Part shown: piece after piece, positions 28,775 through 37,800 of the stretch
Layout of the letters: the number at the start of each line of letters is the position of its first letter
How positions within the stretch are numbered: the first letter of the stretch is position 1
Assembly (NCBI RefSeq): GCF_036417355.1
Contig: NZ_CP143889.1
Location: 2,170,001 to 2,234,000, forward strand
Length of the DNA: 64,000 nt
Source: Akkermansia sp. RCC_12PD
Lineage (GTDB): Bacteria; Verrucomicrobiota; Verrucomicrobiia; Verrucomicrobiales; Akkermansiaceae
Direction of reading: 5' to 3'
Translations under genes and position numbers: made by a program
The notes under the pieces: model-generated
The model's input: only the letters and a program-made list of their open reading frames with translations
Database searches by the model: none
Told to the model about the DNA's origin: nothing

Positions 28775-29719
28775 TCAGGTAGAAGGAGGAGCCGGCAGCA
28801 GCTGGCGCAAGATGTGCAAAGTCATTTCTCCGGTGCTTTTGAAGGAATCCACCCCCAGAATTTCCATGTTGTCTCTGGAGGTGTGCCACCAGTTGCCGTC
28901 CTGGAAATCGTCAATCAGGTTCAGCGTATCCATGCCCAGTTCCATGAAGGGGACGTGGTCGTCGATGATGCCGTAGGCGGAGACTCCCCATTCCACAGGA
29001 GAATAGCCCAGTTCGCGAATGGCGAGGGAATAAACCCGGTACATGGACTGGGGCGTCATGGCCGGAATCCTGATCTTTTTACCCTGCCGGCCCACCATGT
29101 CCAGGTTCACCATCCACTCCGGCAGCGGTCTCGGCAGAGAGGACGCATAAAATTTGGAGCCGTACAGGCCGTCATCGCTGTCAATGTGCTGGGAAAAGCT
29201 TTCCTCTCCGTCGAAAAACACCAGTTCCAGCTGTCCGGCGCGTGTCGGATCCCGGGAAAGGATGCGGGCCGTTTCCAGAATGGCGGCTGCGGCGGAAGCT
29301 CCATCATTGGCTCCGGTAAAGTCGGGAATGCCCGTTTTGGTGTCAATATGGCAGGTCAGCAGTCCGCGGACCGGAGTCTTGAAATCCGGATTTTTCCCAT
29401 AGCGGGCCCGCAGATTGACGAATTGGGTTTGTCCTTGCGGAGTAGGCGCTTCAAAAGCCTGTTCCACGCATTCCCAGCCATGCTTGGAAAGCTCCCTTTT
29501 CAGATAGTCCAGCTGCTTGCGGTAGCCGGGGGAAGACGGCCTTCTGTCTCCCATATCCGTAATCCGTGCGGCATGGTACATGCAATTACTGCCGAGGAAA
29601 TTGTCTGTCTCCTGCAATTGGGCGGGTATGGTCTCCTGATGGGCTTCCCGAGTTTTTTCAGGATTGCCGCACTGCACCAGCAGAGCCGTCAAGAAAATGA
29701 GTCCAATGCGGGGCATCAT
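28775..29719 (-). CDS. M28 family zinc peptidase lipoprotein
   Basis: A 314-residue protein. The ATG at 29719 (or the adjacent one at 29716) starts a lipoprotein signal with lipobox LVQC. The M28/glutaminyl-cyclase fold is indicated by the metal-binding residues in TCHIDTK, GANDGASAA and FFDGEESF, and by the late IIDDHVPFMELG. It probably acts as an aminopeptidase on the outer face of the envelope; glutaminyl-peptide cyclotransferase is an alternative within the family. It lies 24 bases downstream of parB and 35 bases upstream of the BatA gene, so the four leftward genes may form one transcript. Confidence 0.8.
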   Translation of the reverse strand: MMPRIGLIFLTALLVQCGNPEKTREAHQETIPAQLQETDNFLGSNCMYHAARITDMGDRRPSSPGYRKQLDYLKRELSKHGWECVEQAFEAPTPQGQTQFVNLRARYGKNPDFKTPVRGLLTCHIDTKTGIPDFTGANDGASAAAAILETARILSRDPTRAGQLELVFFDGEESFSQHIDSDDGLYGSKFYASSLPRPLPEWMVNLDMVGRQGKKIRIPAMTPQSMYRVYSLAIRELGYSPVEWGVSAYGIIDDHVPFMELGMDTLNLIDDFQDGNWWHTSRDNMEILGVDSFKSTGEMTLHILRQLLPAPPST

Positions 29720-29742
29720 GGAAGAAAAGGGGTGCGGGGTTA

Positions 29743-30624
29743 TCAGGAACCAGCCCATTCATCCTGGCCCAGAAGTTCCAGGATACGGGTGAATTCGGAC
29801 TTGCTGGAAAAAGTGATCTCGATGGAGCCTTTGCCTCCCTGTTCAGAAATGCTTACCGGTGTGCCGAACTGCTTGGCCAGCACCCCGGAAATTTTCTTGT
29901 ACTGTGGTGAAGAGGGCTTCCTGGGAGGAGCCGGATCAGGCGGGTTGAGAATCTTCTGAATGGCCTTTTCCGTCTGGCGGACAGTGTAGCCTTTGTTTAC
30001 GATGTCGCGGCCAAGCTGAATCTGCTGGTCCTGATTCTTCAGGGAAAGGAGCACTTTGGCATGTCCCACGCTGATGAAGGAATTGCCCAGCATGTCCTGG
30101 ACGGCCCGCGGCAGGTCCAGAAGGCGCATGCTGTTGGCTACGGCCGCGCGGGATTTGCCCACCCGTTTGGCGATGTCTCCCTGCTTCATCTTGAATTCCG
30201 CCTTGAGGCGCATATAGCCGGCGGCCTCTTCCAGCGGACTCAGGTTTTCGCGCTGAAGGTTTTCAATCAGCGCCAGTTCCAGCACGTCCTTGTCCGTAGC
30301 CTTCCGGATGATGGCGGGTACGGTGGAAAGCCCCAGAATCCCGGAAGCGCGCCAGCGCCGTTCCCCGGCGATCAGCTCATACTTGTTGTCATCCGTTTTG
30401 CGGACGATCAGGGGCTGGATGATGCCGTGTTCCTTGATGGAATCCACCAGTTCAGCCAACTGCTCTGGCGTGAAAATGGCGCGCGGCTGGAGCGAACTGG
30501 GGATGATGGAGGCATGGGACAACTGATGCACGACGTCTCCCGCCTGGGGAGTTGCCAAGGATTCACGAGACAGATTTTGATTGATGAGGGCGTCAAAGCC
30601 TTTCCCCAGAGCCGGTTTTGCCAT
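29743..30624 (-). CDS. parB: chromosome partitioning protein ParB
   Basis: A 293-residue DNA-binding CTPase that spreads from parS sites and works with ParA and SMC. The ATG at 30624 gives the typical start MAKPALGKGFDALI; longer in-frame readings are not conserved-looking. The ParB nuclease-like domain carries GERRWRAS (residues 87-94) and ENLQRENLSPLEEA, followed by the helix-turn-helix KQGDIAKRVGKSRAAVANSM. A proline-rich linker leads to a C-terminal dimerisation domain. parA, normally upstream, is not adjacent: a divergent unrelated gene begins at 30827. No parS-like 16-mer was noticed. Confidence 0.92.
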   Translation of the reverse strand: MAKPALGKGFDALINQNLSRESLATPQAGDVVHQLSHASIIPSSLQPRAIFTPEQLAELVDSIKEHGIIQPLIVRKTDDNKYELIAGERRWRASGILGLSTVPAIIRKATDKDVLELALIENLQRENLSPLEEAAGYMRLKAEFKMKQGDIAKRVGKSRAAVANSMRLLDLPRAVQDMLGNSFISVGHAKVLLSLKNQDQQIQLGRDIVNKGYTVRQTEKAIQKILNPPDPAPPRKPSSPQYKKISGVLAKQFGTPVSISEQGGKGSIEITFSSKSEFTRILELLGQDEWAGS

Positions 30625-30826
30625 AACTGGAAAAAGACTATCATGATCCGCCTCCGTTTTCAACAGGGGATTTGTCTTCCGTGGCAGGAAATTCGGAAAG
30701 CGGCCGTCCGGTGTGCGTTTGAGTGGCAGACATTTGGAAAGTTCAGGATTCGGTAAACGGTTTGGAATGGATGAAAAGGTGTGCCTTTTTCCTCTATGCC
30801 GGATGGCGTAAACCCTGAATAAAATC

Positions 30827-31144
30827 ATGAACCAACCGAGTGAAGAACAAAAACGGGCCGCCTTGGAAGCGGGAAGGGAAGGAATGAAAAAAGCCTACGA
30901 ACGCAGCCGGGAAATGTCCCATCTTTCGTGGTGGGAACGCCTTCTGTGGATCATCCTGGCCGGGGCGGCCGCTGCGGCTTCCTGCCTCCTGTCCGGCTGC
31001 GGCCATTCCGTGAAACTGGGGCCGGAAGGAGCGGTCATCTGCAAGGATGGAAGCTGCCTGACGATGTCCCATGGCGGTTTAACCTTTACGCAGGCCGTTT
31101 CCGATAAAGACGTTCCGCCTGTTGTGCAGGCGAAAAACAAATAA
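30827..31144 (+). CDS. small membrane/lipoprotein-like protein at the left edge of the tail-fibre island
   Basis: A 105-residue protein: a charged N-terminal 40 residues containing WWERLL, one hydrophobic segment (residues about 40-56) ending in a lipobox-like LSGC, and a short C-terminal domain with CKDGSCL. I do not recognise a function. A truncated relative lies at 35165-35275, at the other edge of the island; the two share the exact bases ggtgggaacgccttctgtg. In phage-derived regions such proteins sit near lysis or tail genes, but that link is inference. Confidence 0.6.
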   Translation: MNQPSEEQKRAALEAGREGMKKAYERSREMSHLSWWERLLWIILAGAAAAASCLLSGCGHSVKLGPEGAVICKDGSCLTMSHGGLTFTQAVSDKDVPPVVQAKNK

Positions 31145-31177
31145 GAAAACCGGCGGCCTTGTCCGGCGCAGTATATC

Positions 31178-31561
31178 ATGAAGAATGCCATTGAACTGGC
31201 GGAGGCCTATTACCGTGCCGCGGGCAGGACGGTCCTGCACATGGAAGAGGATGGTCTCCGCCAGGACGTCTACATCCGCACGCGCTGCCTCGTGCTCCTG
31301 GCACGCCGGGTGGATTCATCCGCTCCCGTGGCGCAAATCCTGAACCTGCATTTCCGGTTCCCGCGCCGGCGGTGCGACGCCTGGCATCTCCACTTCCTGT
31401 CGGGCGATGCGAGCCTCCTTTTGCAACATGAACGGGAAATCCTTTCCCTGCCATGGATTCTGACCCAGCACGGAAAACGCGGGGATGGCCGCCTGGTGAA
31501 GCTGTCTTCCTCCCGCTTCTGCCGGCTTCTTAAAGCATGTGGAAATGCGGTTTGTCATTGA
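31178..31561 (+). CDS. hypothetical protein
   Basis: A 127-residue basic, probably cytoplasmic protein with no signal peptide or membrane segment, starting 33 bases after the preceding gene and followed by a strong terminator at 31619. It has a Cys/His/Arg-rich middle (FRFPRRRCDAWHLHF). No family recognised. Confidence 0.5.
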   Translation: MKNAIELAEAYYRAAGRTVLHMEEDGLRQDVYIRTRCLVLLARRVDSSAPVAQILNLHFRFPRRRCDAWHLHFLSGDASLLLQHEREILSLPWILTQHGKRGDGRLVKLSSSRFCRLLKACGNAVCH

Positions 31562-31618
31562 ACAGGTTTCTTTCTGGAAGAACGTCGCAAAAGTAAAAAT
31601 GGGAGAGATATCTATATT

Positions 31619-31650
31619 AAATCCCGGCAAGCTGCAGCTTGCCGGGATTT
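31619..31650 (+). terminator. perfect hairpin terminator
   Basis: A perfect 14-base-pair stem (31619-31632 with 31637-31650) around TGCA. The stem ends in TTT and is followed by one more T. It ends the rightward pair 30827/31178; being symmetrical, it may also act on leftward transcripts from the tail-fibre genes. Confidence 0.85.
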
Positions 31651-31776
31651 TCGCATCGAGAGAAATGTTTCGGGTGGTCTCTCTCGTGGACTGGCCGGAG
31701 GTACAAGGCAGGATTGCGGGTTTTCAAGCCACCCTCTCCGGTTTTTCTTTCCTCCGGCTTTATCCATGTTTAGTCC

Positions 31777-32517
31777 TCATGGTGTAGTGCTTTTATCAAG
31801 CAGAGCGCGGGCCATGTACGATTCGGTCAGCAGTTCTGCTCCGGTGAGCTTGGACGTGCCTACGTTGGCAACGGCTACATTGGCGGCCATGCGGGCAACA
31901 TAGTCTTTCTGGTCATGCAGGCGAGTGTCAATGCCCGTGAAAAAAACTGGTTTGTCCGTGCAGGGCGTATTGCCGTCAAGAAGCGCCATGCTTAGTCCCG
32001 AGGCCATTGCCAGGCCATTCAACGTCTTGTCTTCACGTGCATAGGGAACAAGAGGACAGAGGCGCACCGCTTTGTCAAGTGCCCGTACAGCAGGAGAGGA
32101 CATCAGGATGCACCCTCCTCCGAAGGGACCGTCAAGAGTGCTGTGAGTGCCATAATCCACTCCTTGCAGGATCAGGGTATTGAGAGTTGCGGGATTGAGC
32201 ACCAGGGTATCGGCATCCAGCTTCAAGACATAGGGGGCTTCTGTTTCCCGGAGGCTGCGCCTGTATTCGGACAGCAATCCCCGCAAACAGGTGCGACCCC
32301 GCAAGTTGCCGCCCCGCTCCCAGTGGGTAGGGCGGTATTGAATTTGCGGATGGTTCTCCAGGTCCTGCTGCATGGAAGGAGGTATGGGGTGCCGGGCATC
32401 GTCGAGAATGGTGATTGGCGATGCGGTCCACGCCCGGCGAGCTGCGGTTACGGCATAGGGCAATGTGTGGGCATTGCCCGCATAAGTAACGATATGAATA
32501 TGGAGTAAGTGAGCCAT
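31777..32517 (-). CDS. glycosyltransferase-like protein linked to tail fibre
   Basis: A 246-residue protein started at the ATG at 32517. It begins with HIHIVTYAGNAHTLPYA, and the middle contains LKLDADTLVLN, a DxD-type nucleotide-sugar/metal site, followed by a loop with FGGGCILM, so a GT-A fold glycosyltransferase is the best reading. It lies five bases after the tail-fibre gene and was probably carried with it; modification of the fibre or of a surface glycan are both possible. The family is not firmly identified. Confidence 0.5.
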   Translation of the reverse strand: MAHLLHIHIVTYAGNAHTLPYAVTAARRAWTASPITILDDARHPIPPSMQQDLENHPQIQYRPTHWERGGNLRGRTCLRGLLSEYRRSLRETEAPYVLKLDADTLVLNPATLNTLILQGVDYGTHSTLDGPFGGGCILMSSPAVRALDKAVRLCPLVPYAREDKTLNGLAMASGLSMALLDGNTPCTDKPVFFTGIDTRLHDQKDYVARMAANVAVANVGTSKLTGAELLTESYMARALLDKSTTP

Positions 32518-32522
32518 AGGGA

Positions 32523-33338
32523 TTATTGAGTGGTGACGATTCTGTTGGAGAGCACGAGATTGCCGTCTTTTAATCCGGAAAACTTGATTGTATCCATGAA
32601 TTCTATGGGTGACGGTGATGATATGACACAGCGCGATGTGTTGATGCGCATCTCGTTGTCTGTAATGCTTACATATGTTGTACCCCATCTTCCATACTCC
32701 AGAGCAGGGGTTGTGATATTCACACACGTACCTACCTCGACCGTGCTTTCAGGGGTGGTAAGATAGAGTACGCCCACACCTGCCGTAATTCGGACGGCTG
32801 TTGCATGAATGTTGTCTTCACCAAACCAATATCCGTTTTGACTGACAAAACGGTTTGAAGCTACGCCATAATTGGGGACTTCTACATATCCGGATACGAC
32901 AAGGAGCGAATTGCCGACGGAGACATCCAGCACATCGCCAACCTGAACATGTGGCCCATTATCCGTGGTGGAGGCAGTAAGCACCGGATTGCCCGATTCA
33001 TCGCGGATATTGACCTGTCCTCGATAATGGGAGAGATCGGCACTTCCCGACGAAGAAAGCGTATTGCCAGCCATTGTAAGGTTGGAACCTAGGGAAATCA
33101 TCCCTTTTGATCCTCCGATGGAACTGACGGCGTACTGTGCAATATTGTCGGCGGTGAGGGTTGTTTTGATTTTATTTTCCAGAACGGCGACACGGGCTTT
33201 CAATGTGGATATATCGCTCTTGTCATTCCATTTTTCTCTTTCTTCCATTGTAATATGGGCAGTGGCATTTTTGGCATGGTCATTAAGACCTTCCTGTGTT
33301 GCCACGGGAATTCCGCTGATAGTAATGCTGTTGTTCAT
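32523..33338 (-). CDS. phage tail-fibre-like protein
   Basis: A 271-residue protein with the fibre N-terminal pattern HAKNATAHITMEEREKWNDK (residues 21-40), a short heptad-like segment (ISTLKARVAVLENKI), then a beta-rich, Gly/Ser/Thr/Val-rich shaft and tip without signal peptide. The 'H...HI..EER..WN' pattern is common in tail-fibre and tail-collar proteins and recurs in the broken rightward module at 34151. It is followed directly by the glycosyltransferase-like gene. No capsid, portal or terminase genes are nearby. Confidence 0.6.
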   Translation of the reverse strand: MNNSITISGIPVATQEGLNDHAKNATAHITMEEREKWNDKSDISTLKARVAVLENKIKTTLTADNIAQYAVSSIGGSKGMISLGSNLTMAGNTLSSSGSADLSHYRGQVNIRDESGNPVLTASTTDNGPHVQVGDVLDVSVGNSLLVVSGYVEVPNYGVASNRFVSQNGYWFGEDNIHATAVRITAGVGVLYLTTPESTVEVGTCVNITTPALEYGRWGTTYVSITDNEMRINTSRCVISSPSPIEFMDTIKFSGLKDGNLVLSNRIVTTQ

Positions 33339-33347
33339 GGTTTGATT

Positions 33348-33533
33348 TTAGTTGTGTGGAAATTGGAGAACATCAGCGCCGTCCCAGTCTTGAGGAAGAA
33401 TTTGCATGATCAGTATTTGAAAACATGCATCATCCAGGGTATTTTTCATTCTTACACGAAAGTCAGACGATATCAGTTGTCTCAGAAAATTTTTTGTTAT
33501 TTTCTTTAGAGTCAATGGCTCTGTCTGGATCAA
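33348..33533 (-). CDS. small ORF upstream of the tail fibre, possible remnant
   Basis: A 61-codon frame ending nine bases before the tail-fibre start and in the same direction. Its C-terminal part (MQILPQDWDGADVLQFP) looks protein-like, but the start is poor and the surrounding 33.3-33.7 kb is AT-rich with no other gene. It may be the end of a lost upstream tail gene. Low confidence. Confidence 0.25.
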   Translation of the reverse strand: MIQTEPLTLKKITKNFLRQLISSDFRVRMKNTLDDACFQILIMQILPQDWDGADVLQFPHN

Positions 33534-33713
33534 TCATGTTTATGTTTAAGAGTTCCTGTTGTTTGCCTGATGAAACGGGAATGTCTGTTTCCATTCCGAT
33601 AAAAGGTTGGAGCCATGTAGAAAAAATATCATCCTGCCTGCTGCGTTAAGGCTGTATGGTATCATTGGCAGGTATTGCATGGCATTTTTTGTGGTGTTCG
33701 GCTTGGTGTCCAT

Positions 33714-34148
33714 GTGAAAAAAAGTGAGTTGTTACCAACAGGAAAAGATTCATCACTGACTTGCAATAGTGGTGAAGAAGCATCCTTCTGGGAATGCATC
33801 AAGGTAGTTAAAGACGGGTTTATTCAGCTCCGACGCTTCACGCAGGATGATATTTCCCAGGAACAGGCAGAAAATTTCAATGAAGTGGTAGCCCGAGTTG
33901 CCGTTTTATCCGACGAATGGAAGGCGCTTCAAGTCTGGGCATATCTGGACCGGGTCATCAGCTCACCTGGACAGGAAGGAGAAACATTTCCGGAATCCAG
34001 GGATGCAGTTGCTCTGACCGTGGAAGCAGCCAACGTCCAGGGAGGATGGAGACTTTTCATCAGTCAGGATGATGCGGAGTTCATGATCATGGACGGGGCG
34101 GCAGTGGCGTTGTCCAACCACTTCACAACAATAAATGACAAGAAATAA
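33714..34148 (+). CDS. hypothetical protein paired with the broken tail fibre
   Basis: A soluble protein of about 145 residues if started at the GTG at 33714; a TTG at 33675 is also possible and no start has a strong ribosome-binding site. It is rich in acidic residues, with no signal or membrane segment. It lies two bases before the rightward fibre gene, so it probably belongs to the same phage module. Function unknown. Confidence 0.45.
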   Translation: MKKSELLPTGKDSSLTCNSGEEASFWECIKVVKDGFIQLRRFTQDDISQEQAENFNEVVARVAVLSDEWKALQVWAYLDRVISSPGQEGETFPESRDAVALTVEAANVQGGWRLFISQDDAEFMIMDGAAVALSNHFTTINDKK

Positions 34149-34150
34149 TC

Positions 34151-35141
34151 ATGAATAGCCTTAATACAGTAAACGGAGTTCTGGTGGCGGCACAGAGTGA
34201 CTTTGCCGGCCATGTAGAAGATAAGATGATCCATCTTGCGGAGGAGGAACGTACCGCTTGGAATGAAGCTGCTGCTATTCCGGAGGCCTCCAATACTTTC
34301 ACCGGTGACAATATACATTCCGGGACTGAAACGTTCGATAGTATCGTTAACATTAATCATGATATAATAACCAATGGTAAATCTCTTAATTTATTCCTGT
34401 ACCAACAGGCTTTATTATAAGGGATTTTCAAGCGAATAGAAATACAACGCTGGAGGATGTCGGCACGATGGGGGAAGTTATACAGTATAATTGCACCGGA
34501 AGTAAGCTGGCCAATACAACCACAATGAATGGGTGGAGCTCGATACCTTCACAATCTGTTGCAGATACTAGTGATGTATCTTTTTTCGCCTATAGCTCAA
34601 GATTCTCGTGGCAAACGGTACCATTTATAGCAATTTGTCTGTGCTACTCCGCGGAATCAACACTCCCGGCATGTTTTTATTTTTGTTGGGCGAGGGAGAA
34701 GGCAGTGACGAGGTGGTAGCGGACGTGTTAAGAAAATATTTTGTTAAAACTTTAACAATTAAAGATATACCGATAAGGTTGGCGTTTGTTGTCGTTACAG
34801 AAGATGGGAGACTTCGCGTCACGACGAGTGTAGAGGAGTACTATTTTCCATCAGCGCTTTATCACCTGTTTTTCGTATGTACCCATCATCCAAGAATAAA
34901 AATCGCTTTATCACTGATGGATAAAGACGGCTTCGGCAAAGACTACATGGAGACCTCGTCTGAATACGCAGGATTGCCGCCCAAGGTGTTCGACCTAGGG
35001 AATTGTTCGTACGTATCCCGGTTTGTTGGATACGCAACCTTGAAACAAGAGACCTTTGCCGGTAGCCTGATTCCGCTCATTTTACCCTTAAGAATCAACA
35101 GTAGTTACCTGATTAACAATTTAATTTCAAAAAATTCATGA
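34151..35141 (+). pseudogene. tail-fibre-like gene broken by two frameshifts
   Basis: The first frame (34151-34420) has the fibre pattern HVEDKMIHLAEEERTAWNE, like the leftward fibre gene at 32523. It stops at 34420, but coding-like sequence continues in a second frame from about 34400 (PVPTGFIIRDFQANRNTTLEDVG) to about 34605 and in a third from 34608 (VANGTIYSNLSVLLRG) to 35141. Each switch is repaired by adding one base, so two single-base deletions explain the pattern. The intact product would have had about 330 residues. Its AT-rich 3' part differs from the flanking chromosome. Confidence 0.6.
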
Positions 35142-35164
35142 AAAAAATAAAAATTCGGAAGAAC

Positions 35165-35275
35165 ATGAATATCAGTGAAAAACAAGCAGTCCTCAGAGGA
35201 AAGCAGGGCATGAAGAATGCCTATGAAAAAAACAAAACAAAAATTGGTCTGAAATGGTGGGAACGCCTTCTGTGA
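35165..35275 (+). pseudogene. truncated copy of the small membrane protein gene at 30827
   Basis: Thirty-six codons from ATG 35165 resemble residues 1-38 of the protein at 30827: a charged N terminus, GMKNAYEK against GMKKAYER, and WWERLL in both. The last 19 bases before divergence are identical in the two genes. The frame then hits TGA, so the membrane segment and C-terminal domain are absent. It marks the right edge of the tail-fibre island. Confidence 0.65.
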
Positions 35276-35407
35276 CTAAGCTTGGCGAGGGTGTCTACAG
35301 GTGGACCAGAAATACTGATGCATGTCCATCTTTTTCTACTCCTGCGGTCTCAACATAACATTTTTCCACATTGATATGGGGCTGTATTCCTTTCTGCAAG
35401 AAAAAGC

Positions 35408-35438
35408 AAACCCCTCAAGTTGTAAACTTGAGGGGTTT
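35408..35438 (-). terminator. terminator of the tRNA-Thr transcript
   Basis: A perfect 14-base-pair stem (35408-35421 with 35425-35438) with a three-base loop; read leftward it is followed by a T-rich stretch. It lies five bases beyond the tRNA 3' end. Confidence 0.85.
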
Positions 35439-35442
35439 ATAA

Positions 35443-35517
35443 TGGAGCCGCTTGTCGGATTTGAACCGACGACCGTCCGCTTACAAGGCGGGTGCTCTAC
35501 CACTGAGCTAAAGCGGC
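35443..35517 (-). tRNA. tRNA-Thr (anticodon TGT), CCA encoded
   Basis: Read leftward from 35517: the acceptor GCCGCTT pairs with AAGCGGC (35447-35453), the D arm contains AGCTCAGTGGTAGAGC, the anticodon loop is CTTGTAA with anticodon TGT, and the T arm contains the GGTTCAAATCC consensus. The 3' end reads T then CCA in the genome (35443-35446). It lies downstream of the parC-like gene on the same strand and ends in a strong terminator. Confidence 0.95.
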
Positions 35518-35610
35518 GCAATGAATGGATGCGCACATGTCTACAGAAGATGTCCCTCCCTGGCAAGCCGAAAATGGGCGGCAGAGGGAGCCTTCCGTAT
35601 TTTAAACGTG

Positions 35611-37752
35611 TCAGGCGTCAAACAGGGAGCCCTGCTCCAGGGGCGGTTCCGCGGATGAATCCGGGGCAGGGCGAGCCTGATCCTGAGGCCGGGGCTTTTC
35701 TACCGGAGCAGATACGTTTTCCGCAGGCTCCGGCACGCCGGCAGGTGCGGATGGTTCCTCTTCCGCGGTTTCGTTGCCGGCTTTTGCCGCAGGCATGATG
35801 CGGGAAACGCGTTCCACCGGATGCTTGGTGATGATGTTGCCCTGGGCGCCGCGGTTCTTGATCCGCATGTCCGCAAAATGGAAAGGTCTGATCAGGTTGC
35901 GGAGTTTCAAGACGGCTTTCAGATAAACGTTCACACTGATTTGTTCACTGTCCTGCTCCGTTTCATGCACGGAAAAGTGGAAGATGCGCGTTCCCTTCGT
36001 TCCGCGTGTCAGGGGATATTCCTTGTCTCTGGTGAACCCGCCTATCCGGAAGCGCTTGGCATAAACGGGGCCGTCTTTTCCATCCCGGTAAATCAGGTTG
36101 AAGACAGGGTCGTCACCCTTTTTGATGATGGAAATATAGAGGGGGTTCTTTCCGGCGAAGAATTTGTCCTGAATGCGCACGATTTTCAGGACGCCTGCAT
36201 TGTCTACAATCAGGACGTCGTCCAGCGTGGAGCACTTGCACACGGGATTTCCCTTCTTGACGCCGAAACCGGCAAAACCTTCTTCGTCAATATACAATGT
36301 TTCATTGGCCACGGCTACCTGGGCCCGGTTCACGGAGCCGAAGGAGGAGATTTCCGTCTTCCGGGGATAGGCCGCTCCGTATTTTTTGCGGAGGGATTCA
36401 AACCAGCGGATAGTGAATCTGGTAAGCTGGTTAAGGTTTTTCTGCGTCTGGTCGATGTCGGCCTCCAGCTGCTGAATGTGCTGGTCGGCCTTGAAGGCGT
36501 CGAATTTGGAGATGCGCTTGATTTTGATTTCCGTCAGCCGGATCAGGTCGTCCCTGGTAATGGGACTGCGCAGTTTCCTGGCGAAGGGCCGGAGTTCCCT
36601 GTCAATGGTATCCAGCACTTTCTCCCATGTCTCACAGTCCTCAATAGTCAGGTAAATGCGGTTTTCAATAAAAATCTTTTCCAGACTGGCCTGATGCCAT
36701 GCCGCATTAAGTTCCTGAAGGCGTATTTCCTGTTCCTGCCGCAGTGTTTCCTTGGTAGCATCCGTGTTGTAGCGCAGGATATCGCTGATGCGCATGAACC
36801 GGGGCTTGTCTTCCACAATGACGCACGCATTGGGAGAGACGCTGACCTCACACGCGGAGAAAGCGAACAGCGCCTTTTTGGTCTGTTCCGGATCAACTCC
36901 GGCGGGCAGGTGAATCAGAATATCCACATGCTGGGCCGTATTGTCTTCAATGCGGGCTATTTTGATTTTCCCCTTTTCCGCGGCGGAAACGATGCTGTCA
37001 ATCAGGATTTCCGTGGTGACGCCGAACGGGATTTCCGTGATGCGGAGAAGTTTTTTTGATTCTGTAAGAATGCGTGCCCGTATCCGTACCCGGCCCGTGC
37101 CGCGCTCCCCGTCGCGGTAATTGGTGGCGTCCATGATTCCCCCCGTGGGAAAATCCGGCAGAAGTTGGAATTCCTGTCCCCGCAGGTGGGCGATGGAAGC
37201 GTCAATCAATTCGTTGAAATTGTGGGGCAGAATTTTGCTGGAAAGGCCCACGGCAATACCTTCCGCACCCTGCGCGAGCAGAAGAGGGAATTTGACGGGC
37301 AGGCTCACGGGTTCCTTGTTTCTGCCGTCATAGGAAAGCTGCCATTCCGTGACCTTGGGGCTGAACACCACGTCGCGGGCAAAGGGCGTGAACCGGGCTT
37401 CAATGTACCGGGAAGCCGCCGCAGGGTCTCCCGTCAGAATGTTTCCCCAGTTTCCCTGGGTGTCGATGAGCAGGTTCTTCTGGCCCAGGCCTACCAGGGC
37501 GTCCGCGATGGACCTGTCCCCGTGCGGGTGGAATTTCATCGTATCGCCGACGATGTTGGCCACTTTGTTGTAGCGCCCGTCATCCAGCCGGTCCATGGCA
37601 TGCAGGATGCGGCGCTGGACGGGTTTGAATCCGTCATTGATTTTTGGCACGGCCCGTTCCAGAATAACGTAGGAGGCGTAATCCAGAAAGTAGTCGGCAT
37701 ACATGCCTTCCACGGACTGGCTCGCTGGTGCGATGTGGGCGGGTTGAGTCAC
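35611..37752 (-). CDS. DNA topoisomerase IV subunit A / gyrase A-like
   Basis: A 713-residue type IIA topoisomerase subunit. The breakage-reunion domain has YASYVILERAVPKINDGFKPVQRRILHAM, here split by the conserved arrangement seen near residue 30, then KFHPHGDRSI, and the catalytic Arg-Tyr pair in AAASRYIEARF. A coiled-coil tower and C-gate follow, then a short C-terminal domain ending in a Pro/Ala/Glu-rich tail. The C-terminal region lacks an obvious GyrA-box, favouring ParC over GyrA, so it probably decatenates chromosomes. The ATPase partner (ParE-like) is not in the window. Confidence 0.85.
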   Translation of the reverse strand: MTQPAHIAPASQSVEGMYADYFLDYASYVILERAVPKINDGFKPVQRRILHAMDRLDDGRYNKVANIVGDTMKFHPHGDRSIADALVGLGQKNLLIDTQGNWGNILTGDPAAASRYIEARFTPFARDVVFSPKVTEWQLSYDGRNKEPVSLPVKFPLLLAQGAEGIAVGLSSKILPHNFNELIDASIAHLRGQEFQLLPDFPTGGIMDATNYRDGERGTGRVRIRARILTESKKLLRITEIPFGVTTEILIDSIVSAAEKGKIKIARIEDNTAQHVDILIHLPAGVDPEQTKKALFAFSACEVSVSPNACVIVEDKPRFMRISDILRYNTDATKETLRQEQEIRLQELNAAWHQASLEKIFIENRIYLTIEDCETWEKVLDTIDRELRPFARKLRSPITRDDLIRLTEIKIKRISKFDAFKADQHIQQLEADIDQTQKNLNQLTRFTIRWFESLRKKYGAAYPRKTEISSFGSVNRAQVAVANETLYIDEEGFAGFGVKKGNPVCKCSTLDDVLIVDNAGVLKIVRIQDKFFAGKNPLYISIIKKGDDPVFNLIYRDGKDGPVYAKRFRIGGFTRDKEYPLTRGTKGTRIFHFSVHETEQDSEQISVNVYLKAVLKLRNLIRPFHFADMRIKNRGAQGNIITKHPVERVSRIMPAAKAGNETAEEEPSAPAGVPEPAENVSAPVEKPRPQDQARPAPDSSAEPPLEQGSLFDA

Positions 37753-37800
37753 GGCGAGGAATATTAAAGGATTTGTCCTGGAGGGGCAAGTGCGATCTCC

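Noticed and set aside
29743-30828. parS sites near parB
   Set aside because: I scanned by eye for the TGTTTCACGTGAAACA-type palindrome around parB and saw none; a computed search could still find diverged sites.
30600-31200. Attachment site for an island integrated at tRNA-Thr
   Set aside because: I looked for a copy of the tRNA 3' end at the left edge of the island and found none, and there is no integrase gene, so integration at this tRNA is not supported.
34400-34610. Programmed frameshifting in the rightward tail-fibre gene
   Set aside because: Two separate switches without slippery sequences or a following structure look like decay, not programmed recoding.
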